Shown: positions 23,550 to 32,590, numbered from the stretch's first letter. The stretch is DNA of 64,000 bases from VRUE01 sp963712595 (GCA_963712595.1 CAVQIM010000001.1:620001-684000); one strand, 5' to 3'. Numbers and translations are program-made. The notes: generated from the sequence alone by a model not told the origin.

Positions 23550-24752
23550 ATGACCATCGTCCTCGCCATAGCCGTCCTCGCCCTCGCCGCGGCGCTGGTC
23601 TATCTGGCCGCCCGCCGCCCCGAAGAGCAACCTCCAGTCGACCACGGACCGGCGATCCAGGAGGCGACCGCCAGAGCCGTCGCCGACCTGCTGCGGGTCA
23701 ACGAGGAGTCGCGCAAGGTCGACGCCAAGACGGCAGAGGCGGCCCTGCAGCAGCGCGAGGCCGAGTTCCGCAAGCTCACCGAGCCGATCGGCAAGAACCT
23801 CGAGCGGATCGAAAAAGAGGTCACGACCCTGAGCCGCGACCGCACCAAGGCAGACGGCGCGATGCGCTCGCTGCTGGACGAGATGAAGATCGGCCTCGGC
23901 GACCTCGGCACGCAGACCGGCACCCTGGTCAAGGCGCTGCGCCAACCGCAGACCCGCGGCCAGTGGGGAGAGGTGCAGCTGAAGCGCTGCGTCGAGATCG
24001 CCGGCATGACCGAGCACGTCGACTTCGAGCTGCAGCAGACGCTCAACGACGGCGAATCGATCCTGCGGCCCGATGCCGTGGTGATGCTGCCGGCCGGCCG
24101 GCGGGTCGTGATCGACTCCAAGGTGCCGCTCGACGCCTACCTCGAGGTGCTCGAGGCCGAGGACGACGCCACCCGCAAGGGCGAGCTGATCCGCCATGCC
24201 CGCCAGGTGCGCGACCACATCGCCAAGCTCTCCTCGAAGCGCTATCAGGACCAGTTCGACAGCGGCGAGTCGCCCGATTTCGTCGTCTGCTTCATGCCGT
24301 CGGAGGCCGCGCTGCACGCCGCCTTCGAGGCCGAGGCTTCGCTGTACGACTACGCGCTCGAGCAGAAGATCCTGATCGCCACGCCGACCACCCTGGTCGG
24401 GCTGCTGCGCACCGTGGAGCTCGGCTGGCGCCAGGAGCAGATCGCCGAGCAGGCACAGGAGATCGCCTCGGCCTCCCGCGAGCTGCACAGCCGCATGGGC
24501 GCTTTCCTCGAACACTTCGCCAAGGCCGGGCGGCAGCTCAACTCCGCGACCAAATCCTTCGACGACGCGGTCGGCTCGCTCGAGACCCGGATCATGCCGC
24601 AACTTCGCCGCATCGAGGAGATGGGCGCGGCCTCCGGCAAGGAGCTGGAGGAGCCGCGCCGGATCGATCGCACCGTCCGGCCGATCCTCGCCGACGAGCT
24701 GCGCGAGATCGAGGCAGCTGCCGCCGAGGCCGAGGCCCCCGTGCTCGACTAG
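23550..24752 (+). CDS. rmuC: RmuC-family DNA recombination protein
   Basis: A 400-residue RmuC protein, a membrane-tethered nuclease-like factor that limits recombination between inverted repeats. Layout: one N-terminal membrane helix (residues 2-22), a coiled coil to about residue 125, then the PD-(D/E)xK-related core with TRGQWGEVQLKRCVEIAGMTEHVDFELQQ, RPDAVVMLPAGRRVVIDSKVPLDAYL, and the C-terminal KILIATPTTLVGLLRTVELGWRQEQIAEQAQEI. Length is typical. It is noteworthy in a window with several inverted-repeat elements, but any link is speculation. Confidence 0.92.
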   Translation: MTIVLAIAVLALAAALVYLAARRPEEQPPVDHGPAIQEATARAVADLLRVNEESRKVDAKTAEAALQQREAEFRKLTEPIGKNLERIEKEVTTLSRDRTKADGAMRSLLDEMKIGLGDLGTQTGTLVKALRQPQTRGQWGEVQLKRCVEIAGMTEHVDFELQQTLNDGESILRPDAVVMLPAGRRVVIDSKVPLDAYLEVLEAEDDATRKGELIRHARQVRDHIAKLSSKRYQDQFDSGESPDFVVCFMPSEAALHAAFEAEASLYDYALEQKILIATPTTLVGLLRTVELGWRQEQIAEQAQEIASASRELHSRMGAFLEHFAKAGRQLNSATKSFDDAVGSLETRIMPQLRRIEEMGAASGKELEEPRRIDRTVRPILADELREIEAAAAEAEAPVLD

Positions 24753-24794
24753 GATTCGCCGCCCGCCTGCAAAACGACCCGCGGAGGAGCCGAG

Positions 24795-26057
24795 TTGGCC
24801 GTTGACACGAGCGCAGTAGCGAAACTGGACGTCGAGCCCGGAACCCTGCCCGAGACGATGGCTGCCTGGGTGATCCGGCAGGAGCGCGAGGGCGAGCCCA
24901 ACGACGCGTTCCAGCTCGAGCAGATCGAGGTCCCCGAGCCCGGCGCCTTCGAGGTGATCGTCCGCGTGATGGCGGCCGGCGTCAACTTCAACAACGTCTG
25001 GGCGGCGCTGGGCAAGCCGGTCTCGATCTTCGGCTACGGCGACCATCCCGAGTACGGCCACCACATCGGCGGCTCCGACGCCTCGGGGATCGTCTGGAAG
25101 GTGGGCGAGGGCGTCACCCGCTGGAAGGCGGGCGACGAGGTGGTGGTTCACTGCAACCAGGCCTCCTACGAGGACGTCGAGGTGCACGGGCTCGACCCGC
25201 TGGCAGCACCGAGCCAGAAGATCTGGGGGTACGAGACGACCTGGGGCTCCTTCGCCCAGTTCACCAAGGTCCAGGCCCAGCAGCTCCTCCCCCGCCCTCA
25301 GAACCTCTCCTGGGCCGACTCCTCCTCCTACGGCCTTACCTACTTCACCGCCTACCGGATGCTGATCGACCAGTGCAAACTGCAGCCCGGCCACAACGTC
25401 CTGATCTGGGGAGCGGCCGGGGGCCTCGGGGTCTTCGCCGTCCAGCTCTGCAAGGCGGCCGGTGCCAACGCCGTCGGCGTCGTCTCCTCCGACGAGAAGG
25501 GCGAGCTGATCAAGCAGCTCGGCGCGGTCGACTACATCAATCGCAAGGAGTTCGGCGAGATGATGCGGACGCCGGAGAACCTCGCCGACCCCGCCGCCGA
25601 CAAGGAGCGCTTCAAGGCCTCGCGCGGCTTCGCCAAGCGGGTCAAGGAGATCCTCGGCGACGCCCCCGACATCGTCTTCGAGCACGTCGGCCAGGCGACC
25701 TTCCCGACCTCGGTCTTCGTCGTAAAGCCCTTCGGGAAAGTCGTCATCTGCGGCGCCACCTCGGGTTTCCAGCTCGACTTCGACGTGCGCTACCTGTGGA
25801 TGCGCCAGAAGCAGATCATCGGCTCGCACTTCGCCAACGCCTACGAGTGCATGAAGGCCAACCAGCTGATGGCCGAGGGCAAGGTCCGCCCGGTGATCTG
25901 GCAGACGATGGGCTTCGACGGCGTCGCCGAGGCACACCAGCTCCTGCACGAAAACAAGCACCTGGGCAAGATCTCGATCCTGGTCGGCGCGGAGTCAGAG
26001 GACGAGGGTCGCAACGAGGACGGCCCCGGAGCGATCCGGGCGGAGGTAGGCGCCTGA
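24795..26057 (+). CDS. ccr: Crotonyl-CoA carboxylase/reductase
   Basis: A 420-residue MDR-family enzyme that reductively carboxylates crotonyl-CoA to ethylmalonyl-CoA with NADPH and CO2, the signature step of the ethylmalonyl-CoA pathway. Characteristic segments are AAGVNFNNVWAALGKPVSIFGYGDHPEYGHHIGGSDASG, HGLDPLAAPSQKIWGYETTWGSFAQF, LTYFTAYRMLI, the nucleotide site LIWGAAGGLGVFAVQLCKAAGA, and IGSHFANAYECMKANQLM. The TTG start has a good GGAGGAG site 5 bp upstream. Its stop overlaps the next small gene (TGATG). Four further pathway enzymes lie in the next 19 kb. Confidence 0.93.
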   Translation: MAVDTSAVAKLDVEPGTLPETMAAWVIRQEREGEPNDAFQLEQIEVPEPGAFEVIVRVMAAGVNFNNVWAALGKPVSIFGYGDHPEYGHHIGGSDASGIVWKVGEGVTRWKAGDEVVVHCNQASYEDVEVHGLDPLAAPSQKIWGYETTWGSFAQFTKVQAQQLLPRPQNLSWADSSSYGLTYFTAYRMLIDQCKLQPGHNVLIWGAAGGLGVFAVQLCKAAGANAVGVVSSDEKGELIKQLGAVDYINRKEFGEMMRTPENLADPAADKERFKASRGFAKRVKEILGDAPDIVFEHVGQATFPTSVFVVKPFGKVVICGATSGFQLDFDVRYLWMRQKQIIGSHFANAYECMKANQLMAEGKVRPVIWQTMGFDGVAEAHQLLHENKHLGKISILVGAESEDEGRNEDGPGAIRAEVGA

Positions 26058-26350
26058 TGAGCGAGGTATGCGTACTGGACTGGCACATCGCCCCCTTCCG
26101 GGCGGATCGGTGGCTCGACCTCTGGGAGCCGGCGGCGGCGCGGATGCCGTCGTTCGGGGCCAAGAGCTGGTCGCTCACCCGCTCGACCGACGACCCCCTT
26201 TCCTTCCGCCAATCTTCGATCTGGGAGAGCCGTTCGGACTTCGAGCGCTACTGGTTCTCGGAGGAGATCGAGGGCGCCCGCGCGGCGGTCATCGACCTCT
26301 ACGACCTGCCGCTGCTGCCGACCTGGCACACCCTGCTCGCCGCCGAGTAA
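26057..26350 (+). CDS. Small protein coupled to ccr, possible dimeric alpha/beta-barrel
   Basis: A 97-residue protein starting at the ATG that overlaps the ccr stop by one base. The pattern VLDWHIAPFRADRWLDLWEPAAARMPSFGAKSWSLTRSTDDPLSFRQSSIWESRSDFERYWFSEE has the rhythm of dimeric alpha/beta-barrel (antibiotic-biosynthesis-monooxygenase/EthD-like) proteins, where an IWESRxDFERYW segment forms strand plus helix. This is a fold guess only. Coupling to ccr suggests a role in acyl-CoA metabolism or redox protection. Converges on the sugar dehydrogenase gene 6 bp away. Confidence 0.7.
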   Translation: MSEVCVLDWHIAPFRADRWLDLWEPAAARMPSFGAKSWSLTRSTDDPLSFRQSSIWESRSDFERYWFSEEIEGARAAVIDLYDLPLLPTWHTLLAAE

Positions 26351-26356
26351 CGCAGC

Positions 26357-29110
26357 TCAGCCCGGCCACCCGATCCACCACCTGAATACGGCCGGGGTCG
26401 GATCGGAGCCTCCCCCGGGGCCAACCGCGAGGACCTTGAAGACGTGCCATCCGGGCTGCAGTCGCCGGTAGACCCAGGGAGAGGTGCAGATCCGGAAGGG
26501 CCGTTCGTCGAGCTTGCAGTGGAAGCGAGAGCCCACCACGCTGGCGGAGAAGAAGAACCTCGCCGTGGAGCGTGAAGACCGCCGTTTCGGGTGCTTGCCT
26601 ACGGTCGTCTGCGGCGCCTCGGGCGCGGCCTCAGCCGTCTTTTCAGCCTGAGAAGACAGGAGCGATCCGGCCGCTGCCTCCTGTCCGCCCTCGCCTTCTT
26701 CTTCGCTTTCTCCGTCCGGCGGTTCTTCCTCAGGAGGTCCTTCTTCCTCAGGAGGTCCTTCTTCCTCAGGAGGTTCTTCTTCGCCCGGCGGTTCTTCTTC
26801 GGGCGGCGGGTCCCCGGTGAGGTAGGACGCCACGTATTCCGTCACCGACCCGCCTGCTTCGATCGAGTGCACGCGGGCACCGCCATCTGACCAGCCCTGC
26901 CAGGCGTAGCTTTCGCCTCCCAGTTCTACGCCCAGCGGTGCGGAGAGGGTGATGTGAGAGCCTTCGATCGCGGTCAGCCCGAAGGGGGCCGGCTGCGTGA
27001 GAAGACCCGCCGTCAGCGTCACGCCGGCGGGATCGGAAGCGAAGTCCAGGTCCACGGTGCGCGGGTTGAGGGTGACCGTTTTGGTCGCCGACAGGCCGCG
27101 GGAATCGACCGCCGTCAGGGTGAGATCGATGTGCGAGGGGTAGTCGTGGTCCGGCGCGATCAGGGTGCCGGAGCCAACCGACGGGAACGCTTGCAGCGGA
27201 TGCGGGTGGCAAGCGGAGGGGCAGTGGAACAGGCGCGAGCTCCAGTCGAGGCTGGTCTCTGGAAGGCCTCCGTCCTGGCTGTCGCTGGCGATGCCTTCGA
27301 ATTCGATCGCCTGGCCGACCCGCCATTTGAAGCCTGCCGCCGGTTTGGCGATTGCGACGCTGGGGGGGCTCGTATCGCCCGGGTAGACGGTCACGCGGGC
27401 GATGCTCGTCGCGCCTTTCCCGTCACGGACACGGACCGCGACCGTGTGGTTCTGGGTATCGGAGAACGTCCTGGACTTTTTCCCGTTGGTGGTTTTCCCT
27501 TCGTAGGAACCGTCCCCCTGCGGGTCCCATTCGTAGCTGAGGGCTTCGCCATCGGCGTCGCTCGAGCCGGTCGCGTCGAACTGCGCCGTCAGCGGGCTGG
27601 CCCCCCATTCGGGCGTGGCGGTCAGGTGCGCGACGGGCGGCTGATTGCCCGACGAGTAGGAGATCCGGTGAATCGAGCCAGGTCCGTATTCGTCGCCGAA
27701 GAGGCTGACGTAGTAGAGAGCCCCTTCCGGCCCAACTTCGATGTCGACGCCGGGGTAGAGCCCCGCATCGCTGAGGAAGGGAATCGCCGTGGAGGGATCG
27801 GGCCGGCCGTCCTCGCCGGCGAAGATCACGTACACGCAGCCACGCACCGGGTCCGCAAAGAAGAGCGCGCCGTCGTAGGAGGCGGGGAAGGCATCGCCGT
27901 AGTAGAAGCTCGAGCCGGAGATCGCCGAGCCGTTCTGGTGCGTGCAGGGGTCTTCCGGCACGACCCCTTCGCCGTGGTCGTAGAGGAAGAACGGCTCCGA
28001 GGTCGAGCCCTCTTCGGAGTAGAGGCTCTCGCAGAGATTGAGGTCGAAGCCGAAGAAGCCCCAGTTCGGTTCGTCGCCTTCGTAGCAGGGCCAGCCGGAA
28101 TTGTATGCCTGCCCCGGTTCGGTCGCGAAGCGGTCGATCTCCTCGAAGGTGCCGTTGCCGACGTTGCCGACGTATACCTCGTCGCTCTCCGGGTTGATCG
28201 CGAAGCGGTAGGGATTGCGGAATCCGTAGGCGACGATCCGCCGGGCGTTGGGATCGCTGCTGGCGGCGAGGGGATTGCCGGGGAAGCCTGCGCCGCTCAC
28301 CGGGTCGATGCGGATGACCGCGCCGTCGAGGCCGGTCGGGTCGCCCAGGGTGCGCACGTCCTGCGAGCGCAGCGAGCCGCCTTCGGCGCTGGGCGGTCTG
28401 AGCGCTTCGCCGACTTTGCCGGGCGGGTCGCCGCACTGGTTCTTGTGCGGCCAGCCGAACTGGCCGTAGTCGGAGGAGATGAAGCTCGCCCCCTCGCCTC
28501 CGCTCGCGAACAGCGCCCCTTCGGGGCCGAAATCGAGGTCCCCGATCGAGTGCGACGAGTCCTGCTGGCACCAGTCTTCGACCAGGACCTTTTCGGCGAT
28601 GGCGTGTTCGCCGCTCGCGTCCGCCGTGAGGCGAAGGAGGCGGCCGCTGACCGGGCAGGCATCGACGTCGGCGCTTTCCGGTTTGGGGCAGGGATCGCCG
28701 CTATAGGTCGGCGGTTGACCCCAGCGCGGATAGGCGCCGGGCGGGTCTTCGCCAAGCACGTGGTCGAAGGTATAGAGGGTGTAGACGTAGGGCTTGGCTG
28801 GGAATTCCGGATCTAGCGCCAGCCCGAGGATTCCACGGTCGCCGTTGTCGTAGACCTGTTTGCGCAGGTCGGCGAAAACGGACGGGGACGTGTCGTCGAC
28901 GTCCTCATAGGCGAGGATCTTGCCTTCCTTCAGCGCCACGAAGACGCGCCCATCTGCGGCGAAGCGGATCGCAGTCGGTTCGTCGAGGCCCGTGAAGACC
29001 GTGCCGTCCTGGAAGCCGGCAGGCAGCGTCACTGCCGCGGCCGAGGAGGCGGAGACGAGCAGGGCAGCCAGAGCCGCCAGGGCCGAGGCCAGCCGTCCAC
29101 GCCGGATCAT
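26357..29110 (-). CDS. Secreted PQQ-type sugar dehydrogenase with PKD domain
   Basis: A 917-residue exported protein. Signal peptide residues 1-26; glucose/sorbosone-dehydrogenase beta-propeller about 30-440 (GFQDGTVFTGLDEPTAIRFAADGRVFVALKEG, RGILGLALDPEF, AYGFRNPYRFAINPESDEVYVGNVGNGTFEEIDR); PKD domain about 475-560 (PPVAHLTATPEWGASPLTAQFDATGSSDADG); further beta domains; an acidic PPEEE linker built from three 18-bp repeats; and a C-terminal Cys-containing Ig-like module (RFHCKLDERPFRICTSPWVYRRLQPGWHVFKVLAVGPGG). The ATG overlaps the clpS stop by 4 bp. Substrate unknown; an aldose oxidised at the cell surface is likely. Confidence 0.87.
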   Translation of the reverse strand: MIRRGRLASALAALAALLVSASSAAAVTLPAGFQDGTVFTGLDEPTAIRFAADGRVFVALKEGKILAYEDVDDTSPSVFADLRKQVYDNGDRGILGLALDPEFPAKPYVYTLYTFDHVLGEDPPGAYPRWGQPPTYSGDPCPKPESADVDACPVSGRLLRLTADASGEHAIAEKVLVEDWCQQDSSHSIGDLDFGPEGALFASGGEGASFISSDYGQFGWPHKNQCGDPPGKVGEALRPPSAEGGSLRSQDVRTLGDPTGLDGAVIRIDPVSGAGFPGNPLAASSDPNARRIVAYGFRNPYRFAINPESDEVYVGNVGNGTFEEIDRFATEPGQAYNSGWPCYEGDEPNWGFFGFDLNLCESLYSEEGSTSEPFFLYDHGEGVVPEDPCTHQNGSAISGSSFYYGDAFPASYDGALFFADPVRGCVYVIFAGEDGRPDPSTAIPFLSDAGLYPGVDIEVGPEGALYYVSLFGDEYGPGSIHRISYSSGNQPPVAHLTATPEWGASPLTAQFDATGSSDADGEALSYEWDPQGDGSYEGKTTNGKKSRTFSDTQNHTVAVRVRDGKGATSIARVTVYPGDTSPPSVAIAKPAAGFKWRVGQAIEFEGIASDSQDGGLPETSLDWSSRLFHCPSACHPHPLQAFPSVGSGTLIAPDHDYPSHIDLTLTAVDSRGLSATKTVTLNPRTVDLDFASDPAGVTLTAGLLTQPAPFGLTAIEGSHITLSAPLGVELGGESYAWQGWSDGGARVHSIEAGGSVTEYVASYLTGDPPPEEEPPGEEEPPEEEGPPEEEGPPEEEPPDGESEEEGEGGQEAAAGSLLSSQAEKTAEAAPEAPQTTVGKHPKRRSSRSTARFFFSASVVGSRFHCKLDERPFRICTSPWVYRRLQPGWHVFKVLAVGPGGGSDPTPAVFRWWIGWPG

Positions 29111-29406
29111 GCGCGCTCGAGCGGCGCCATCGTCAGGCCAGCCTCGTCGAGCTGCTGCCAGTAGTGCTCGGCGGGCTCCCGCGGACCAGACCAGACGATC
29201 GCCTGGCCGCTGTTGTGGATGCTCTCGGCGAGCTGGTGACCGCGATCGAGGCTGACTCCGGGCAGCACCCTTGCGAGCGTCTCGGCCACATGGTCGAAGG
29301 TGTTGTGGTTGTCGTTGCGGACGATTACGCGCCAATCGCCGCCAAGGCCAGAGCCAGGACCCCCGCTGCGCGGCCGCTCAACTGTCGTCGTCGACATCGA
29401 CCGCAT
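29107..29406 (-). CDS. clpS: ATP-dependent Clp protease adaptor
   Basis: A 99-residue ClpS adaptor, which presents N-degron substrates to ClpAP/ClpCP. The core matches the family: WRVIVRNDNHNTFDHVAETLARVLPGVSLDRGHQLAESIHNSGQAIVWSGPREPAEHYWQQLDEAGLTMAPLE, including the substrate-pocket NDNHNTFDHV and the conserved H in the second helix. The N-terminal 25 residues are flexible and basic. Two possible starts, 29406 and 29397. The neighbour overlapping its stop is a secreted dehydrogenase, so the pairing looks like genome compaction rather than function. Confidence 0.93.
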   Translation of the reverse strand: MRSMSTTTVERPRSGGPGSGLGGDWRVIVRNDNHNTFDHVAETLARVLPGVSLDRGHQLAESIHNSGQAIVWSGPREPAEHYWQQLDEAGLTMAPLERA

Positions 29407-29475
29407 TATGCGGAAAGTCCCTCGAGCACGGGACTGGTACGTCTGTCTAGGCCGTGCTCACACCCAAAATGTACT

Positions 29476-29494
29476 TAACTACTCAAGTTAGTTA
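29476..29494 (+). promoter_or_regulatory. Possible operator in the clpS/arsR-like divergent region
   Basis: TAACTA (29476-29481) and TAGTTA (29489-29494) form a 6-bp inverted repeat with a 7-bp spacer in an AT-rich stretch between the divergent clpS and the ArsR-family gene. Its size fits an ArsR-type binding site, and autoregulation is common in that family. Assignment is by position only. Confidence 0.4.
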
Positions 29495-29543
29495 TGCCGT
29501 AGACTTTGCTTGACTCTGCCAAACCGCCTGGAGGTCCCAAGCG

Positions 29544-29810
29544 ATGCCACCGCGCCCAGTTTCGATCGACCAGCGCCTGGCCAAGGCCTTGTCCAACACG
29601 CTGCGGGTGCAGGCTTTGGACCTGATTGCCGAAGGGGTGGCCAGCCCCAAGCTGATCGCCGAGAGCCTCGGGCTCGACGTGCGCAACGTCGCCTACCACG
29701 TCCGTGTGCTGAAACAGCTCGGTTGCGTCGAGCTGGTGGAGACGCACCAGCGCCGCGGCGCGGTGGAACACGTCTACCGGGTTACGGAGCGCGCCCTGAG
29801 GAAGGACTAG
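29544..29810 (+). CDS. ArsR-type winged-helix transcriptional regulator
   Basis: An 88-residue regulator, essentially one winged-helix domain: LAKALSNTLRVQALDLIAEGVASPKLIAESLGLDVRNVAYHVRVLKQLGCVELVETHQRRGAVEHVYRVTERA. The recognition helix is the NVAYHVRVLKQLG segment and the wing is HQRRGAVEHVYRV. No cysteine metal site is visible, so it may respond to something other than metals or act as a constitutive repressor. A GGAGGT site precedes the ATG. It converges with the next gene, overlapping by 4 bp. Confidence 0.85.
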   Translation: MPPRPVSIDQRLAKALSNTLRVQALDLIAEGVASPKLIAESLGLDVRNVAYHVRVLKQLGCVELVETHQRRGAVEHVYRVTERALRKD

Positions 29811-30502
29811 TAAGGACTGGGCACGCGGACGACGACGTCGTCGAAGCTCGCCTGCGCTCCCTTGGCGACCTTGTTCGAGCCGACCGAGAATCCCGATGCC
29901 CGCCCGCCGAGATCGCCAGCCCCCTCGTCGGTGATGTCGGCGATGAGCTTGCCGCCGACGAAGGCGAGAAGGCGACACTGGCCCTTTTCGGGCCCTTCGG
30001 TGAGGTTGAAGGCGCGCAGGCGCAGGACGTTCGCTTTGTCCGCCCCCTCAACGCCCGGTACGTCCTTCTCGATGTCGAGGTATTCGATGCTGCCGTCCGC
30101 GAGGACCTTGCGCAGCTGGGCCTTGCCCTGCAGCGGGTAGACGGCCAGCTGGTAGCGGGCGCCGTCGCCGGAGCGCAGGTCGAGCGCCAGGTAGGTCGAC
30201 CGCTGCAGGGCCATCGGGGTGCCGCTGAGCAGGCGCGCCGTCGCCGCGATCTCGAGGTCTCGTCCAATCACGGGCGTGCGGTAGGAGCACTCCTTCGTCT
30301 GCTTGCCCACCAGAACTCGGAGAGCGTTGTCCGAACCGCCGCGCCCACAACGCTCGCCCGAGAGCTTCACCACCTGGGAGCGCTGCGCAGTCGTCTCCAT
30401 GCTGTTGCGGTAGACGCCGACCAATGCAGCGTCGGCGACGGTGGAAAGGGCCAGCCCGACGACGAGGAAGGCGACGAGCGCGGCTATGCGGAGGGGGCTC
30501 AC
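29807..30502 (-). CDS. Hypothetical exported protein
   Basis: About 231 residues with an N-terminal signal peptide or anchor (PLRIAALVAFLVVGLALSTVADA), followed by a beta-rich domain (VGVYRNSMETTAQRSQVVKLSGERCGRGGSDNALRVLVGKQTKECSYRTPVIGRDLEIAATARLLSG... FDDVVVRVP) resembling a carbohydrate-binding/concanavalin-like jelly roll. Two Cys in CGRGG and TKECSYR may form a disulfide. The GTG at 30502 is chosen because it begins the signal peptide; the frame continues upstream through the mutase gene without meaning. Divergent from the ethylmalonyl-CoA mutase, 93 bp away. Confidence 0.7.
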   Translation of the reverse strand: MSPLRIAALVAFLVVGLALSTVADAALVGVYRNSMETTAQRSQVVKLSGERCGRGGSDNALRVLVGKQTKECSYRTPVIGRDLEIAATARLLSGTPMALQRSTYLALDLRSGDGARYQLAVYPLQGKAQLRKVLADGSIEYLDIEKDVPGVEGADKANVLRLRAFNLTEGPEKGQCRLLAFVGGKLIADITDEGAGDLGGRASGFSVGSNKVAKGAQASFDDVVVRVPSPY

Positions 30503-30595
30503 GATCTCGCAGCCTAAACACAGATACGGGGGAAAGATGCGGCCCGCCGGCCGGTGAACGGCGGATTTCGAGCGGACACAAATATCATTGGGGAC

Positions 30596-32590
30596 GTGAG
30601 CGAGCACCGACTGCCCGAACGCGACCGTCCCTGGGTGATGCGCACCTACGCCGGGCACTCCGACGCGCGGCGCTCCAACGAGCTCTACCGGGGCAACCTC
30701 GCCAAGGGCCAGACCGGCCTCTCGGTCGCCTTCGACCTGCCGACCCAGACCGGCTATGACCCCGATCACGTCCTCGCCCGCGGCGAGGTCGGCAAGGTCG
30801 GCGTCTCGGTCGTCCACAAGGGCGACATGCACCAGCTCCTCGACGGGATCCCGCTGGACGAGATGAACACCTCGATGACGATCAACGCGACCGCCGCCTG
30901 GCTGCTCGGTCTCTACGTCACCGTCGCCGAGGAAAACGGGGTCGAGCGCGGCGCGCTCAAAGGGACGACGCAGAACGACATCATCAAGGAGTACCTCTCG
31001 CGCGGCACCTACGCCTTCCCGCCGGAGCCCTCGATGCGACTGATCGCCGACATGGTCGCCTTCACCGTCAACGAGGTGCCGAGCTGGAACCCGACCAACA
31101 TCTGCAGCTACCACCTGCAGGAGGCCGGGGCGACGCCGGTGCAGGAGATCGCCTACGCCCTCTCCACCGGGATCGCCGTGCTCGACGAGGTGAAGGCGCG
31201 CGGACAGGTCGCCGACGCCGACTTCCCCAAGGTCTTCGGCCGCATCTCCTTCTTCGTCAACGCCGGCATCAGGCTGATCGAGGAGATCGCCAAGCTGCGC
31301 GCGATGGGCCGGCTCTGGAACGAGATCGGCCGCGAGCGCTACGGGGTCACGGACGAGAAGATGCTGCGCTTCCGCTACGGCGTCCAGGTCAACTCGCTCG
31401 GCCTGACCGAGGCGCAGCCGGAGAACAACATCCAGCGCATCGTGCTCGAGGCCCTCGCGGTGACGCTCAGTCGCGACGCCCGCGCCCGCGCGATACAGCT
31501 CCCGGCCTGGAACGAGGCGATGGGCCTCCCCCGCCCCTGGGACCAGCAGTGGAGCCTGCGAATCCAGCAGGTGCTCGCAAACGAGACCGATCTGCTCGAG
31601 TACCCCGACGTCTTCGAGGGCTCGAAGGTGATGGACGGCCTGGTCGAGGAGCTGGCCGAGGGCGCCCGCGCCGAGATGGCCGTGGTCGAGGAGCACGGGG
31701 GCGCCGTCGCCGCCGTCCCCTACATGAAGGCGCGCCTGGTCGAGTCCCATCGCGAGCGGGTGGCGCGGATCGAGCGCGGCGAGCAGAAGGTGATCGGCCA
31801 GAACAGCTTCACCGAGACCGAGGACTCGCCGCTCACCGCCGGCGCCGACGGCGGCATCCTCACTCCCGACCCCGAGGTCGAGCGCGAACGGGTCGAGGCG
31901 CTGGAGCGCTGGAAGGCGGAGCGCGACGAGGGCGAGGTGAGCTCAGCGCTGGAGGAGCTGGCGCGGGTCGCCGGCGCCGAGAGCGAGAACATCATGCCGG
32001 CGACGATCGCCGCGGCCAAGGCGGGCGCCACAACGGGCGAGTGGGCGGCGGTCCTGCGCGAGGCCTTCGGGGCCTACCGCGCTCCCACCGGCGTCGACGG
32101 CGCCGCTCCCCCGGCCGACCGCGACCAGTTGGCGCAGATCCGCGCCCGGGTCGACGAGGTCTCCGAGCGGCTCGGCCACCGGATCAAGATCCTCGTCGGC
32201 AAGCCCGGGCTAGACGGGCACTCCAACGGCTCCGAGCAGATCGCCCTGCGCGCCCGCGACGCCGGCATGGAGGTGATCTACCAGGGCATCCGCCTCACCC
32301 CGGAGGAGATCGCCGAGTCGGCGCTGCAGGAGGACGTCGACGTCGTCGGCCTCTCGATCCTCTCCGGCTCCCACCTCGAGCTGATCCCGGAGGTAGTGCG
32401 CAGGCTGCGCGAGGAGGAGGTGGACGTGCCCGTGGTGGTCGGCGGCATCATCCCGGTTGCGGACGCAAAACGGCTGCGTGAGGGCGGAGTCGATGGCGTC
32501 TACACGCCCAAGGACTTCGACATCAACAAGATCATGGGCGAGATCGTCGACCTCGTCGCCCGCCGCTCCACCGCTCCCGCCGCCGCCTGA
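30596..32590 (+). CDS. meaA: Ethylmalonyl-CoA mutase, B12-dependent
   Basis: A 664-residue adenosylcobalamin-dependent acyl-CoA mutase converting ethylmalonyl-CoA to methylsuccinyl-CoA. The N-terminal catalytic barrel opens RDRPWVMRTYAGHSDARRSNELYRGNLAKGQTGLSVAFDLPTQTGYDPDHVLARGEVGKVGV, which follows the MeaA/Ecm pattern rather than classic methylmalonyl-CoA mutase. The C-terminal cobalamin domain has KPGLDGHSNGSEQ (DxHxxG, near residue 539) and VVGLSILSGSHLELIPEV. Both domains are in one chain. GTG 30596 gives the usual N-terminus. Its place near ccr supports the ethylmalonyl assignment. Confidence 0.9.
   Translation: MSEHRLPERDRPWVMRTYAGHSDARRSNELYRGNLAKGQTGLSVAFDLPTQTGYDPDHVLARGEVGKVGVSVVHKGDMHQLLDGIPLDEMNTSMTINATAAWLLGLYVTVAEENGVERGALKGTTQNDIIKEYLSRGTYAFPPEPSMRLIADMVAFTVNEVPSWNPTNICSYHLQEAGATPVQEIAYALSTGIAVLDEVKARGQVADADFPKVFGRISFFVNAGIRLIEEIAKLRAMGRLWNEIGRERYGVTDEKMLRFRYGVQVNSLGLTEAQPENNIQRIVLEALAVTLSRDARARAIQLPAWNEAMGLPRPWDQQWSLRIQQVLANETDLLEYPDVFEGSKVMDGLVEELAEGARAEMAVVEEHGGAVAAVPYMKARLVESHRERVARIERGEQKVIGQNSFTETEDSPLTAGADGGILTPDPEVERERVEALERWKAERDEGEVSSALEELARVAGAESENIMPATIAAAKAGATTGEWAAVLREAFGAYRAPTGVDGAAPPADRDQLAQIRARVDEVSERLGHRIKILVGKPGLDGHSNGSEQIALRARDAGMEVIYQGIRLTPEEIAESALQEDVDVVGLSILSGSHLELIPEVVRRLREEEVDVPVVVGGIIPVADAKRLREGGVDGVYTPKDFDINKIMGEIVDLVARRSTAPAAA

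Noticed and set aside
23442..25961. An 839-residue minus-strand frame across rmuC and ccr
   Set aside because: It is antisense to two well-recognised genes and has the repetitive Asp/Leu/Gly/Val composition of a shadow frame.
26954..28816. A 620-residue open frame on the plus strand
   Set aside because: It lies entirely antisense to the sugar dehydrogenase, whose domains are clear. High GC content keeps the opposite frame open; its composition (Arg/Ala/Gly/Val-rich) shows no domain.
30503..30595. Possible cobalamin riboswitch before the B12-dependent mutase
   Set aside because: Only 93 bp separate the divergent starts and no B12-box-like sequence or suitable folding is visible.
30503..31750. 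Upstream extension of the 29807-30502 protein
   Set aside because: The frame runs antisense through the ethylmalonyl-CoA mutase; the signal peptide begins at the GTG at 30502.
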